Shown here: positions 34,893-46,589 of the stretch, piece after piece
Layout: each line of letters opens with the position of its first letter
Position numbering within the stretch: position 1 is the first letter of the stretch
Assembly (NCBI RefSeq): GCF_023065955.2
Contig: NW_026623050.1
Span: 19,488,501 to 19,552,500, forward strand
Origin: Ursus arctos
Lineage: Eukaryota > Chordata > Mammalia > Carnivora > Ursidae
Direction of reading: 5' to 3'
Length of the DNA stretch: 64,000 bases
The notes under the pieces: model-generated
The model's database searches: none
What the model was told of the DNA's origin: nothing
The model's input: only the letters and a program-made list of their open reading frames with translations
Position numbers and translations under genes: made by a program

Positions 34893-37190
34893 TTTTTAAT
34901 GTTTTTTTATTATATTATGTTAGTCACCATACAGTACATCCCTGGTTTCTGATGTAAAGTTTGATGATTCATTAGTTGCGTATAACACCCAGTGCACCAT
35001 GCAATACGTGCCCTCCTTACTACCCATCACCAGCCTATCCCATTCCCCCACCCCCTTCCCTCTGAAGCCCTCAGTTTGTTTCTCAGAGTCCATAGTCTCT
35101 CACGCTTCATTCCCCCTTCTGATTACCCCCCCCTTTCTTTATCCCTTTCTTCACCTACCGATCTTCCTAGTTCTTATGTTCCATAGATGAGAGAAATCAT
35201 ATGATAATTGTCTTTCTCTGCTTGACTTATTTCACTTAGCATAATCTCCTCCAGTCCCATCCATGTTGCAGCAAATGTTGAGAACTCGTTCTTTCTGATA
35301 GGTGAGTAATATTCCATTGTATATATGGACCACAACTTCTTAATCCAGTCATCTGTTGAAGGGCCTCTCTGCTCCTTTCACGATTTGGCTATTGTGGACA
35401 TTGCTGCTATGAACATTGGGGTGCATATGGCCCTTCTCTTCACTACGTCTGTATCTTGGGGTAAATACCCAGTAGTGCGATGGCTAGGTCATAGGGTAGC
35501 TCAATTTTTAACTTTTTAAGGGACCTCCACACTGTTTTCCAGAGTGGCTGTACCAACTTGCATTCCCACCAACAGTGTAGGAGGGATCCCCTTTCTCCAC
35601 ATCCTTTCCAGCAATTGTTGTTTCTTGCCTTGTCAATTTTTGCCATTCTAACTGGCGTAAGGTGGTATCTTCGTGTGGTTTTGATTTGAATTTCCCTGAT
35701 GGCTAATGATTTTGAACATTTTTTCATGTGTCTGTTAGCCATTTGTATGTCTTCATTGGAAAAGTGTCTGTTCATATCTTCTGCCCATTTTATGATTTGT
35801 TTATTTGTTTCTCGTGTATTGAGTTTGAGAAGTTCTTTGTAGATCTTGGATACCAGTCTTTTATCTGTAGCATCATTTGCAAATATCTTCTCCCATTCCG
35901 TGGGCTGCCTCTTAGTTTTTTTGACTGTTTCCTGGGCTGTGCAGAAGCTTTTTATCTTGATGAAGTCCCACAAGTTCATTTTATCTTTTGTTTCTCTTGC
36001 CTTTGGAGATGTGTCATGAAAAAGGTTGCTTTGGCCGATGTCGTAGAGGTTGCTGCCTATGTTCTCCTCTAGGATTTTGATGGATTCCTGTCTCACATCG
36101 AGGTCTTTCATCCATTTGGAGTTTATCTTTGTGTATGGTGTGAGAGAGTGGTCAAGTTTCATTCTTTTGCATATAGCTGTCTAATTTTCCCAGCACCATT
36201 TATTGAAGGGACTGTCTTTTTTCCACCAGATGTTTTTTTCTGCTTTATCAAAGATTAGTTGCCCAAAGAGCCGAGGGTCCATTTCTGGGTTCTCTATTCT
36301 GTTCCATTGGTCTATGTGTCTGTTTTTGTGCCAGTACCATGCTGTCTTTGTGATCACAGCTTTGTAGTATAGCTCAAAATCCGGCATTGTGATGCCCCCA
36401 GCTTTGTTTTTCCTTTTCAATAGTTCCTTGGTGATTTGGGGCCTTTTCTGGTTCCATACAAATTTAAGGACTATTTGTTCCAGTTCTTTGAAAAATGTCC
36501 TCGGTATTTTGATCAGGATAGCACTGAAAGTGTAGATTGCTCTGGGTAGCATGGACATTTTAACTATGTTAATTCTTCCGATCCATGAGCATGGAATATT
36601 TTTCCATCTTTTTGTGTCTTCCTCAATGTCTTTCATGAGTGATTTATAGTTTCTAGAATGTAGATCCTTTATGTCTCTGGTTAAGTTAATTCAAAGGTAA
36701 CGTATGGTTTTTGGTGCTATTGTAAATGGGACGGATTCCCTAATTTCTCTTTCTTCAGTCTCATTATTCATGTATAGAAATGCAACTGATTTCTGAGCAT
36801 TGATTTTGTATCCCGCCACATTACTGAATTGCTCTATAACTTCTAATAGTTTGGGCGTGGATTCTTTTGGGTTTTCCACATAGAGTATCATGTCATCTAC
36901 GAAGAGAGACATTTTGACTTCTTCTTTGCCGATTTGGAAACCTTTGATCCCTTTTTGTTGTCTGATTGCTGTTGCAAGAACTTCTAGTACTATGTTGAAT
37001 AATAGTGGCGAGAGTGGGCATCCTTGTTGTGTTCCTGATCTTAAGGGAAAGGCTTCCAGCTTTTCCCCATTGAGAATGATATTTGCTGTAGGCTTTTCAT
37101 AGATGGTTTTTATGAGATTGAGGCATGTACCCTCTATCCCTACACTCTGAAGGGTTTTAATCAGGAAAGGATGCTGTATTTTGTCAAATC
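34893..37190 (-). mobile_element. 5'-truncated carnivore L1, antisense, 2.3 kb
   Basis: Read on the minus strand: ORF2 from within the reverse transcriptase domain to its C-terminus, then the 3' UTR with GTGCACTGGGTGTTATACGC and CAGGGATGTACTGTATGGTG, then an A-rich tail at 34893-34900. It is truncated near 37190 inside the RT domain (FDKIQHPF). Candidate duplication 'gcctttc' at 34876-34882 and 37191-37197 is too short to be certain. Same young subfamily as the tails at 14.1 and 17.7 kb. Confidence 0.92.
35443..37190 (-). pseudogene. L1 ORF2p C-terminal half, broken
   Basis: The LINE-1 ORF2 protein normally supplies endonuclease and reverse transcriptase for retrotransposition. Here only the RT domain from FDKIQHPF onward and the C-terminal region remain. 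The RT core [14 protein letters not shown] is intact, and the catalytic box reads FVDD (36892-36903), where L1 usually has FADD. From 37190 to 35443 one frame is kept, broken by stops at about 36691 and 36181. It then loses frame near 35455, where a base is missing relative to the usual CCCCAAAGATACAG. The Cys/His-rich segment ([20 protein letters not shown]) near the C-terminus is visible. There is no EN domain, ORF1 or promoter, so it is dead. The first Met-initiated codons (37275-37191) come from flanking DNA. Confidence 0.93.
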
Positions 37191-37399
37191 GCCTTTCATT
37201 GTAAGTCGCCTTTCCCCCCTTCTGCACACACCTACGGATAAGTGTACTAGTTCTGGACAACAGCATTTTCCCCATAGATTGCTTCCTAGGTACTAGGTTC
37301 TCAAATTGCCTCTCTCTTGCTACATGAGATCTTTCTAATTTTATACATGTTTATGTATATATATGTGTATATTTGTACATATATATACACACACGTATG
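37191..37399. other. Flank between L1s, with AT/GT-rich patch
   Basis: 37345-37415 is TA/TG/CA-rich low-complexity sequence. Nothing else recognised. Confidence 0.5.
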
Positions 37400-37871
37400 T
37401 ATGTATATATTTTGTGCTTGAGTATAGTTAACACAGCATGTTATCCTAGTTTCAGGTGTACAACATAGTGATTCAATAAGTTTATACATTATGCTCTGCT
37501 CACCTCAAGTATAGCTACCATCTGTCTCATTACATCACTATTAAAATATCTTTGACTATATTCCTTATGTTGTGCCTTTTATTCCCATGACTTACTCCAT
37601 AACTGGAAGACTGGATCTCCTTCTCCCCTCCACCCATTTTTGCCTAAATCCCTACCCCCTTTCCCTCTGGCAACCATTAGTTCTCAGTATTTATAGGTCT
37701 GATTCTGCTTCTTGTTTGCTTATTCATTTGTTGTTGCTGTTTAGATTCCACTTAGGAATGAAATCATATGACATTTGTCTGACTTATTTCATTTCACACA
37801 ATACCCTCTTTATTCATGCATGTTGTTTCAAATGATATGATAACATACTTTTTTATGGCTGTGTGATATTC

Positions 37872-37876
<5 letters not shown>

Positions 37877-37915
<39 letters not shown>
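37877..37915. repeat. (TG)19 microsatellite inside an L1
   Basis: TG run following GATATTCCATTT in the older antisense L1, where other copies have 'ccattgtatatat'. Confidence 0.98.
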
Positions 37916-37917
<2 letters not shown>

Positions 37918-38049
37918 ACACATCACATCTTCCTTATCCATTCTTCTATTGATGGACACTTGGGTTGTTTCCATAATGTGGCTATTGGAAATAATGCTGC
38001 AATAAATATAGGGGTGATTATTTTTTTTCAAATTAGTGTTTTCCTTTAC

Positions 38050-39060
38050 TTTAAAAAAAATTGCTTATTTAAATTCTAGTTAGTTAACATATAGTGTAAT
38101 ACTGGTTTTAGGAGTAGAATTTAGTGATTCATCACTGACATATAACACCCAGTGCTCAACACAATAAGTGCCCTCCTTAATACCCACCACACATTTAGCC
38201 CATCCCCCTCCCATCTCCCCTCCAGCAACCCTCAATTTGTTCTCTATAATTAAGAGTTCCTTATGGTTAGCTTCCCTCTCTTTTTTTTCCCCTTCGCCTG
38301 TGTCCATCTGTTTTGTTCTTTAAATTCCACATATGAGAGAAGTCATATGGTATTTGTCTTTCTCTGACTGACTTATTTTGCTTAGCATGATACTTTCTAG
38401 CTCCATCCACATCATTGCAAATGGCAAGATTTCATTCTTTTTTATGGCTGAGTGATATTCCATTGTATATATAGCACATCTTTTTTATCCATTCATCAGT
38501 GGTTAGACATTTGAGCTCTTTCCATAATTTGACTACTGTTGATAATCTGTAAACATTGAGGTGCACGTGTCCCTTCAAATTAATATTTTGGTATTCTTTG
38601 GGCAAATGCCTAGTAGTACAATTGCTGGGCATAGAGTAGTTCTATTTTTAACTTTTTGAGGAACCTCCATACTGTTTTCCAGAGTGGCTGCATCAGTTTG
38701 CATTCCCACCAACAGTGCAAGGGGGTTACCCTTTCTCCACATCCTCACCAACATCTGTTGTTTTCTATGTTGTTAATTTTAGCCATCCTGATAGGCGTGA
38801 GGTAGTATCTCATCGTGGTTTTAATTTGTGTTTCCCTGATGCTGAGTGATGTTGAGCATCTTTTCATGTGTCTTGGCCATCTGTATGTCTTCTTTGGAAA
38901 TATGTCTATTCATGTCTTCTAGTCATTTCTTAACTGGATTATTTGTTTTTTGGGTCTTGAGTTGATAAGGTTTTTTATAGATTTTGGATAGTAACCTTTT
39001 TTCGAATACGTCATTTGCAAATATCTCCTATTTCGTGGGCTGCCTCTTAGTTTTGTTGTT
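38050..39060 (-). mobile_element. L1 inserted into an older L1, antisense
   Basis: 3' UTR 'attctagttagttaacatat' and 'acataacaccc'-type wording, then 'tggctgagtgatattccatt' and C-terminal ORF2 sequence, ending in 'cgtgggctgcctcttagttt' near 39055. Both flanks are parts of a single older L1, which shows nesting. Frames are decayed, and the duplication at the ends is not clean. Confidence 0.85.
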
Positions 39061-40025
39061 TCTAAAGTAAATACCCAATAGTGGAATTATTGGATCGTAT
39101 GGTATTTCCATTTTTAAATTTTGAGGAACCTCCATACTGTTTTCCACAGTAGCTGTACCAATTTACATTTCCACCAGCATCGCATGAGGGTTTCCTTTTC
39201 GTCATATCCTTACCAGCACTTGTTACTTCTTGTCTTTTTGCTACTAACCACTCTGACTTCTGTGAGGTGATATGTCATTATGGTTTTGATTTGCATTTTC
39301 ATGATGATTAGTGATGCTGAACATTTTTTCATGTCTGTTGGCCATCTGTATGTCTTCTTTGGAAAAATGTCTATTTAGGTTCTCTGTCCATTTTATAATG
39401 AGATTGTATATGTGTGTTGAGTTATATAAGTTCTTTATATATTTTGGATAGTAACCCCTTATCAGGTATATCATTTGCAAATATCTTCTCCCATTAAGTA
39501 GGTTGCCTTTTTGTTGATTGTTACCTTTGCTATGCAAAAGCTGTTTATTTTGATGTGGTCCTAATAGTTTATTTTTCCTTTATATTTAGGTCTTTAATCT
39601 ACTTTGATTTATTTCTGTGTATGGTATGAGAAAGAGGTCCAGTTTCATTATTTTGCATGTAGCTGTCCAGTTTTCCCAACACATTTATCGAAGAGACTGT
39701 CTTTTACCGATTGTATATTCCTGCTGCCTTTGCCATAGATTAATTGACCCTATAAGAGCGGGTTTATTTCCAAACTCTCTACTCTGTTACAGTGGTCTTT
39801 GTGTCTGTTTTTGTGCCAGTATTATACTGTCTTGATTACTATGGTTTTGTATGATAAATCTTAAAATCTGGGATTGTGATACCTCCAGCTTTGCTCTTCA
39901 TTCTTACGATTGCTTTTGCTATTCAAGGATTTTTGTGGTTCCTTAAAATTTTTAGTATTATTTGTCCTAGTTCTGTGAAAAATGTGTTGGTGTTTTAATA
40001 GGAATATGCATCGATGCTGTTGAAT

Positions 40026-40499
40026 TCTGCTTTTGTGATTTATCTGTGAAGTACTTCAACTTGAACGAAGCAATACATGAACCAAAAGGAGACAACTAAT
40101 GACATAATACAGACAATAGGGTAAATTATCACATTTCAAAGGAATTGTACTATTTTATGACTCCATTCGTCTTTGAATTATCCTATATATTCTGTCACCA
40201 AGATTACATCAGAAGATAATTCATTCTGTATTATGATATACATAGTTTATTTAGCCAATTGTTTGGCTCTTGAATGATGAATTCTGATTCATTTATTCAA
40301 AGTTGTTTGAGCTCCTACTCTTTGCAGACACCATTGTACACACGTTGACTTGATCAAAATAGGGCTTTCAGCATTATAGCTTGTTTAGGGTAAGAGTTAA
40401 TGAGAAAATACAAGGAGCCATTAGTATGATTCCCCAGATGAGTAAGAGGTCAGTATGAAATAGTACTAGCAAGTGATAACTTCTATTATGTATAATTGG
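40026..40499. other. Unassigned intronic sequence
   Basis: No gene or repeat recognised. Confidence 0.4.
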
Positions 40500-41880
40500 C
40501 ATCCCTGAAAAAAGAGACAACAAAACAAAAAAATAGAACTTACATTTAAAACTGTAATAAAAGAAAACTTTATGGAATCAAAGACTTCTGAATATGTATT
40601 GATGAGGCCTGCTTGATGCTAGAAAAATCAGCCTGGAGCTGTCAACTCTGAAACAGATCCTGGTAAAATTATTAGATTTTAAAGATAAAATATTCAGAGT
40701 GTGTCTAGGTACAAAGAACAAATGAAAGGGAAAAAAATATTTGGTTGCCATCAGATGTCTCAAGAAATATATAAATATGGCAACATTAATAAAGCAGTAT
40801 TTTGAAGACTCTCAAGGGAAGAAACTGTAAACCAAGGACTTTATATCCAGGAGCCCTTCATGAATAATCTAGTAAAAGAGCTTTATCCATCAGGAGATGA
40901 CAGAAGAAACTCCAGCTAAAGAATTTATGACAAGCACTTGATTGCTTTAATTGTAGAGCTAAGACTAAAACAAAGATGACCAAGATAGAGCCAAGGGGAA
41001 AATCAATATATAAATGTTATATGTTCTGACAAAGAAAAACATACAACTGATATATATGTGATCACATATTAGATCACAAAAGAAGCATTAGAAATTCCAT
41101 ATGGTAGAAATATGAAAAAAAAAAAAAAAACTCTGATCAAAATGCAATGAACTGAAAATAATGAAGAAAGGTCCTAACTGAAAATTAAACAAAAATTCTC
41201 TATCCTTGGATAAAAGAAGAAATAAAAACTCAAATTACAGAATTTAGAAAAAAATGATAAAAAATACTACATGGATTTATAGACTATATTTTCATCGCTG
41301 ATCATAGGAAAATACCTAGTTCTAACCACTTAGCTCAATAAAGACGTAAAATTGAAAATAAAGGAGTTGTATTCTCAACTTAAAAATCTAGAAGGAAAAA
41401 CTACAAAGTAAACCAAAAGAATTAATTAGGAAGAAGATAATGAAGATAAAAACAGAACTAAATGAGGTAGAGAATAAAAAGACAATAAATAAAAATTCTA
41501 GTTTTTGAAAAATTAGAATAGCTTTTAGCTAATTTAATCAAGAAAAGAGAGGAAAACACAAATCAAATAAGAAATTATAAGTCAAAAATAGCCACTGAAA
41601 ATTTCTGTAAAAAGAAATTTTGAAAATTCAGAAGAGATTGTGTAAAATATACACAAATAAATTGGAAAAACTAAATGAAATTGATAATTTCCTAGAATAA
41701 TACAATATGTCAACTTTATTTCTTCTGTAGAAACAGATCTAGTTAAGCTTTTTCTTTTTTTAGGGATCAGATTCAACATATTGATGCAAAAGCATTAAAT
41801 TAAATACTAGTAGACAAAATCCGAAGCCATATTGCAAAAATAGTTCATCATGGTCAGATGGAATTCAGTCCAAGGATGAA
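40500..41880 (+). repeat. Ancient L1M/HAL1-like remnant, sense
   Basis: Long A-rich strand with L1-like wording: 'ctatccttggataaaagaag' and 'attagatcacaaaagaagca', then 'aatttcctagaataatacaa'. An A17 run lies at about 41106-41122. No open frame. HAL1 and L1M cannot be told apart here. Confidence 0.5.
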
Positions 41881-41881
41881 A

Positions 41882-42005
41882 GGTGCTATGGTCTGAATGT
41901 TTGTGCCCCTCAAATTTTATATGTTGAAACCTCATGCCCAATATGATGGTATTTGGAGGTGGGGTTTGGCATGGTAATTAAGTCATGAGGGTGGAATGGT
42001 TCATT
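41882..42005 (+). repeat. MLT1 (ERVL-MaLR) LTR fragment, sense
   Basis: 'tgctatggtctgaatgtttg', 'tatgttgaaacctcatgccc', 'ggtatttggaggtggggttt' and 'aagtcatgagggtggaatgg' match the 5' part of MLT1 LTRs. A solo non-coding relic, cut off after about 124 bp. Confidence 0.85.
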
Positions 42006-42079
42006 AGTTCTTTAAATATATTCTATTTGTCTGAACTTTCACCTAAAGAGTAAAATTGTTAAATAAATTTTCACACACT

Positions 42080-43085
42080 GAATTTACCTGTTACCAGAAA
42101 CCCCCATCATCTCCTTTCCAGTCAATACCTAATCCCTCTAATAAAGTTACTCACTACTTTGACTTCTAACACCATATAATAGGTTTGCATATTCTGGAAC
42201 TTCATTAGATAAAATCATTCTATTTTGTGCACTAAGCATTATTTTGGGGGGGGGAGATTTTATACATAAAAATGTTTGATGCATATTGTTGCATCCCATT
42301 ATAGTTCATTCTTGTTATTGTATACCAATGAACAAATATGCAATGATTTATATACTCTACTGTTAAGGTATATTTGTGTAGCTTCTTATTTTAGGCTATT
42401 AAGAATTGTGCTACAATGCATGTTTTTTTCAATGAATATCTGTCATGGATCTACTCGAATAAACTTACTAGGTCAAAGGTATGCATACGTTCAGTTTATT
42501 AGATGTTGCAAAATAATTTTCCAAAGTGATTATGCTAATTACCTCTCCCACCAAAGTATATAAAAGTTCCAGTTATTCCAAATCTTCACCAACTTGGTAT
42601 TGTCTATCTTTTTCATTACAGCCATTTTAGTAGGTATGTAATAGTGGTTAATTAAAATTGTGGTTTAATTTCTACTTTCCTGATAAGCAGTATAATGAAC
42701 CATCTTTTCATAGGCTTGTTGGCCATTTGGATATTTCTTTTATGAACTAACGTTTCAATATATTGCCCCATGTTTCCATTGAGTTTTGTCTGATGTTTTC
42801 TAGATATTTTAAAATTTTTTATGTATTGTAGATGTTAGCCTTTTGTTGGATATTCATATTGTAAATATTTTATATCAGTCTGTGGCTTTTTTACTCTCTT
42901 AATGTCTTTAGATAAATAGAAATTCTTAATTGTAACTGCAATTTATTGATAACTTCCTTTCTTGTTAGTGCTATTTTTGTTCTATTAAGTAATCTTTGTC
43001 TACCCAAAATTGTGAAAAATAATCTCCCATGTTTTCTTCTAAAAGCTTATTGTTTTACCTTAAAATTTTAGATTGATGGTCCATC
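42080..43085 (-). repeat. Ancient L1M, antisense
   Basis: 'agaattgtgctacaatgcat', 'ttactaggtcaaaggtatgc', 'cttgttggccatttggatat' and 'ttaagtaatctttgtctacc' follow the L1M 3' half in reverse. Heavily mutated. Confidence 0.7.
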
Positions 43086-43093
43086 TGAAACTC

Positions 43094-43095
<2 letters not shown>

Positions 43096-43134
<39 letters not shown>
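43096..43134. repeat. (TG)19 microsatellite
   Basis: Uninterrupted TG run at the end of an antisense L1M. Confidence 0.98.
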
Positions 43135-43136
<2 letters not shown>

Positions 43137-43276
43137 ACCAAACCACCCTTGATAAAGTTGTATGGCATAATGGAAAGAACTTACACCCTAAAGTCAGACA
43201 GATGTAAAAAAATGACAATAATGTGTAAAGTGTAGGCCCAAGAAGAGACAAAGCATAATTTCTTGAAAATAATTTT

Positions 43277-43518
43277 AAATGATGATGTGAGGGGCGCCTG
43301 GATGGCTCAGTCATTAAGCATCTGCCTTTGGCTTAGGGCGTGATCCCAGAGTCCTGGGATCGAGCCCCACATTGGGCTCCCTGCTCCACTGGGAGCCTGC
43401 TTCTTCCTCTCCCACTCCCCCTGCTTGTGTTCCCTCTCTCGCTGGCTGTCTCTCTCTCTCTCTGTCAAAGAAATAAATAAAATCTTTAAAAAAAAAATTT
43501 AAAAAAATGATGATGTGA
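43277..43518 (+). mobile_element. SINEC, sense, 14-bp TSD
   Basis: The element spans 43291-43504 (head GGGGCGCCTGGATGGCTCAG). AAATGATGATGTGA is at 43277-43290 and 43505-43518. The middle ('TCCCTGCTCCACTGGGAGCC') differs from the bear-type copies while the 3' part (CGCTGGCTGTCTCTCTCTCT) matches them, so this is a related intermediate subfamily. Confidence 0.95.
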
Positions 43519-44175
43519 ATTGGCATGGAAAATGTTGAGTGAAAGGGATGGGTTACATAACAAAATCTTTACACAAATTGTATCCATATATATAGCTACA
43601 TAATTCATAGAGCATTATCTTGAAGGATCATAGGATCTGTCATAGTCTAATAGCAAATCTGTGAATCATGCTCTTTCTGGTACTCTTTATTTCTTCTGTG
43701 AACTTTACTGTTTGATTTTTTTTCAATGAACATGTATCTTTATTTCCAAAATAGACATGAAAAACTGTTCTTATTAAAATACAAAAAAATAAAATACAAA
43801 CAAGTACTTAGAGGAAGAGAATCATCCAGAGATAACCATAGTAACCTTTTGGATCTGTCCATTCTACCTTTTCCTTGGCATAGGTGGATGGTGGCTCTTT
43901 CATCCTTTAATAAAAATTGTAATTCCTATTTAATTAGACTTCTGAATCTGGTAGAAGTCTAATTTGAGAGAGAGGCTTTAACATAGGAACTCCTTGTGTC
44001 CAATAAATATCTATATTTCTATAACAAAAAATAATGATTCATGATAAAATGTATGGTGTTTAAGCTTTATCCCCCCGTTGTTAGGAAAGAAGGAACCAGT
44101 CCCTCTATATCTTTGTATGTTTATTTGTGGAACCAGACAGTTTAGCTGTATGTGCTTTGCCCCCCTGTCGAAAAT
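43519..44175. other. Unassigned sequence, possible L1M trace
   Basis: 43740-43870 faintly resembles an L1M 3' end ('tcatccagagataaccatag'). Nothing else seen. Confidence 0.35.
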
Positions 44176-44381
44176 AAGACTGACTATGGGGCGCCTGGGT
44201 GGCTCAGTCGTTAAGCGTCTGCCTTTGGCTCAGGTCATGATCCCAGCGTCGCATCAGGCTCCTTGCTCAGCAGGGAGCCCCCTTCTCCCTTTGCTTGCCA
44301 CTCCCCCTGCTTGTGCGCTCCTGCTCTCTCTGGCAAATAAATAAAGAAAATCTAAAGAAAAAGAAAAAAAAGACTGAATAT
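44176..44381 (+). mobile_element. SINEC, general caniform type, sense, TSD
   Basis: The element spans 44188-44369 (GGGGCGCCTGGGTGGCTCAG ... GGCAAATAAATAAAGAAAA). Flanks AAGACTGACTAT (44176-44187) and AAGACTGAATAT (44370-44381) differ at one base. Slightly short: the tRNA-unrelated part lacks the usual 'gggatcgagcccc' block. Confidence 0.93.
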
Positions 44382-44899
44382 ACAATTCTTTAGTCCTTGG
44401 CAGGTTTTCTTCTTATGACTCTGTAGATGCTGCTTTGTTATCACAGAGCTTCTACTGAATGGAAGAGACACAGCCAATGTGTTATAATTGTGTATGTTTG
44501 TTTTTCTGTTTAGAAGCCTGTAAGATTTTTTTAAATTTATTTTGTCCTTCAGACATTTTGGCAAATGTGTCTATTCACTAATATTCATTAATATCTAGAT
44601 ATGAGTATCTTTTCACTAATGGCGAATTCCTTAACTTCATACTTGATTTCCTCTCTCCCTTTCCCACTGCAAGATAGTTTTAATTGTGCCTTTTATTATT
44701 CTGTTCCATTGTTTGATTTTTTTCCCTATTATGTTGGGTCTCTAGTCTAGAATTAGAAGTCATCTCTGATTTCCGTGTCAATCATTCATTCTCTAATTTT
44801 CTGCTCTAATAATTATCCTTGAATTCTGGAAAATTTTACGAAGCTATCCTTCAAATTACTGATATGTTTTCCTATATTTTCTGTTTTGCTCTTTACTAT
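44382..44899. other. Unassigned intronic sequence
   Basis: No gene or repeat recognised. Confidence 0.4.
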
Positions 44900-45640
44900 T
44901 TTTTGTTGTATTTTTTTAAATCAGGCATTTGTTTTTGAAAGTGTAAGATGTATATGGTTAAAACAATCCATATAAAAGAATATTCTGTGAAAAGTTTCTC
45001 TTTGATACCAGACCAATTTTCTTCCCCAAAGATGATCACTGTTTTCAGTTTCTTATAGATTTCCAGAAATGCTCTAAGCCTGCACATGTATATGTGTACT
45101 TACCTTTTTCTTTTTCACACAGGTAGTAATATACATCCATACTCTCCCACACCTTGCTGTTTTACTTAACAATATAATTTGGGGCTCTTACTATGTAAAC
45201 ATATTTAGATTTGCCTCATTTTTGCTTTAATTTTATTGTTTTCATTGGAATGAATATATAAAACATACTTATTTCTTCCTATATCAATAAATATTTAGAC
45301 TATTTTTAATATTTTTCCAAGATAAATGCCCGTAAACCCATACTTTTTGTCTACATGTGCATGTATATTTGTTAATAGAATTCTCAGAAACGGAATTGCC
45401 AGAAAAGCTCAGGCATTTAAAATTTCAACATATATTGCCAATTTTTCCCTAAAAAGCAAAATTTCATATATTTTGTATATTTTATATATATATATATAGT
45501 TTGTATATTTTGTATTTTTTGTAAACTTGTTAAAATTTTACCATCTCATTAAATTTTTATTGCCTTAAATATGAATGAAATTATGCATTTTTCACATGTT
45601 TAAAGACTATTGTCTCTTTTTTGAAAATTACCAAAGAAAT
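44900..45640 (-). repeat. Ancient L1M, antisense
   Basis: 'ctgcacatgtatatgtgtac', 'acttaacaatataatttggg', 'agaattctcagaaacggaat' and 'atatattgccaatttttccc' are typical antisense L1M text. A short TA run sits at 45485-45498. Confidence 0.65.
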
Positions 45641-46412
45641 TATTAATAAAGTTAAAAGAAATCACCACCTATAATAAAATTAAAATTACTCAAATAGGAT
45701 GTTTTAACCACTTTCAGCTAAAATATAAATTAACTGAAGCATTTTTTCCCACCTATGTTCATGAATTATCAATTGATAATTGATACTAATTGATAATTTC
45801 CTTTATAAGTAATAAAGAGATATGGCAACTCAGAAAGCTAAGGGAAAAAATAGCTTAGTTGAAGTCTACCAATAAGAGAAATGCCTACTTTTTATTTTTG
45901 TATATTGATACAAATTGATAGAAATCAATTTTATTCTAAAAAAGAATCTAAACTACAAGTTACATTTAAATAAGAAAATGTACAGGAAGCTATAAGAAGT
46001 AAAATCCATAAATATTTGAGTCTGTTAAGAAAAAGGTACAAGCAAAGATACTGCAATAAAAGGTATAAACTTCTGAGAACTCCGTGAACTGATTATTTGT
46101 TGATGGCTTATATGAGCAATGTATGTGGGAGGAAAATTGTTTATATTTCATTGGCAGTGCTTAATTTAAAAACTTATTGACATAAATAAACAGGGCCTTT
46201 TATTTTAATACAGATAATTGGACCTTTTAAGACATATCAGTGACTTTTCACCCATGAGAAGCTGTAAACTAGCAAACTTGTAGACCAAGTCCAATGTTGA
46301 ACAGATCCTCTGCCAGTCTGATTGATGACCTACTCTATTCTCAGCAAGACAGAGGAGAGAATGAGGGAATAGGCATGGCAAAAGAGCCAGATACAATCTT
46401 CACATTGTTTTA
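45641..46412. other. Unassigned AT-rich sequence with an 18-bp palindrome
   Basis: A perfect palindrome AATTATCAATTGATAATT lies at 45764-45781, followed by another AATTGATAATT. No gene or repeat family recognised. Confidence 0.45.
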
Positions 46413-46420
46413 TCCATCAG

Positions 46421-46455
46421 TCTATCCATCCATCCATCCATCCATCCACCCATCT
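46421..46455. repeat. (TCCA)n microsatellite
   Basis: About eight tandem ATCC/TCCA units with minor interruptions. Confidence 0.9.
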
Positions 46456-46589
46456 ACGGTTCTAAGCAGACAAGGTAGTAAAATTTTAATAAGTTATCTG
46501 TTCCTAGAGAGTTCATCTAGGAAGGGATGAGGTCACAGGTATGGTTATGTGATGGAAGGACAGACAACCAAGGTTAGACCCCATGTCTC

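Larger units (their letters stand above)
37400..40025 (-). mobile_element. Older L1 (L1M type), antisense, split by a nested L1
   Basis: The 3' UTR and C-terminal ORF2 part lie at 37400-38050 ('tagtttcaggtgtacaacat', 'tccattcttctattgatgga'). The same element resumes at about 39061 with 'aagtaaatacccaatagtgg' and runs to about 40025 through ORF2-like text ('tttgcatgtagctgtccagt', 'tgtgccagtattatactgtc'). The interruption at about 38050-39060 is a second antisense L1. Coding frames are decayed. Confidence 0.85.

Noticed and set aside
35443..36162. 239-codon minus-strand frame as a possible gene
   Set aside because: The peptide is L1 ORF2p C-terminal sequence ([20 protein letters not shown]) and is part of a truncated L1.
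46421..46455. Possible CRISPR-like or other regularly spaced repeat
   Set aside because: It is a simple (TCCA)n microsatellite with no spacers. No CRISPR array exists in this eukaryotic window.
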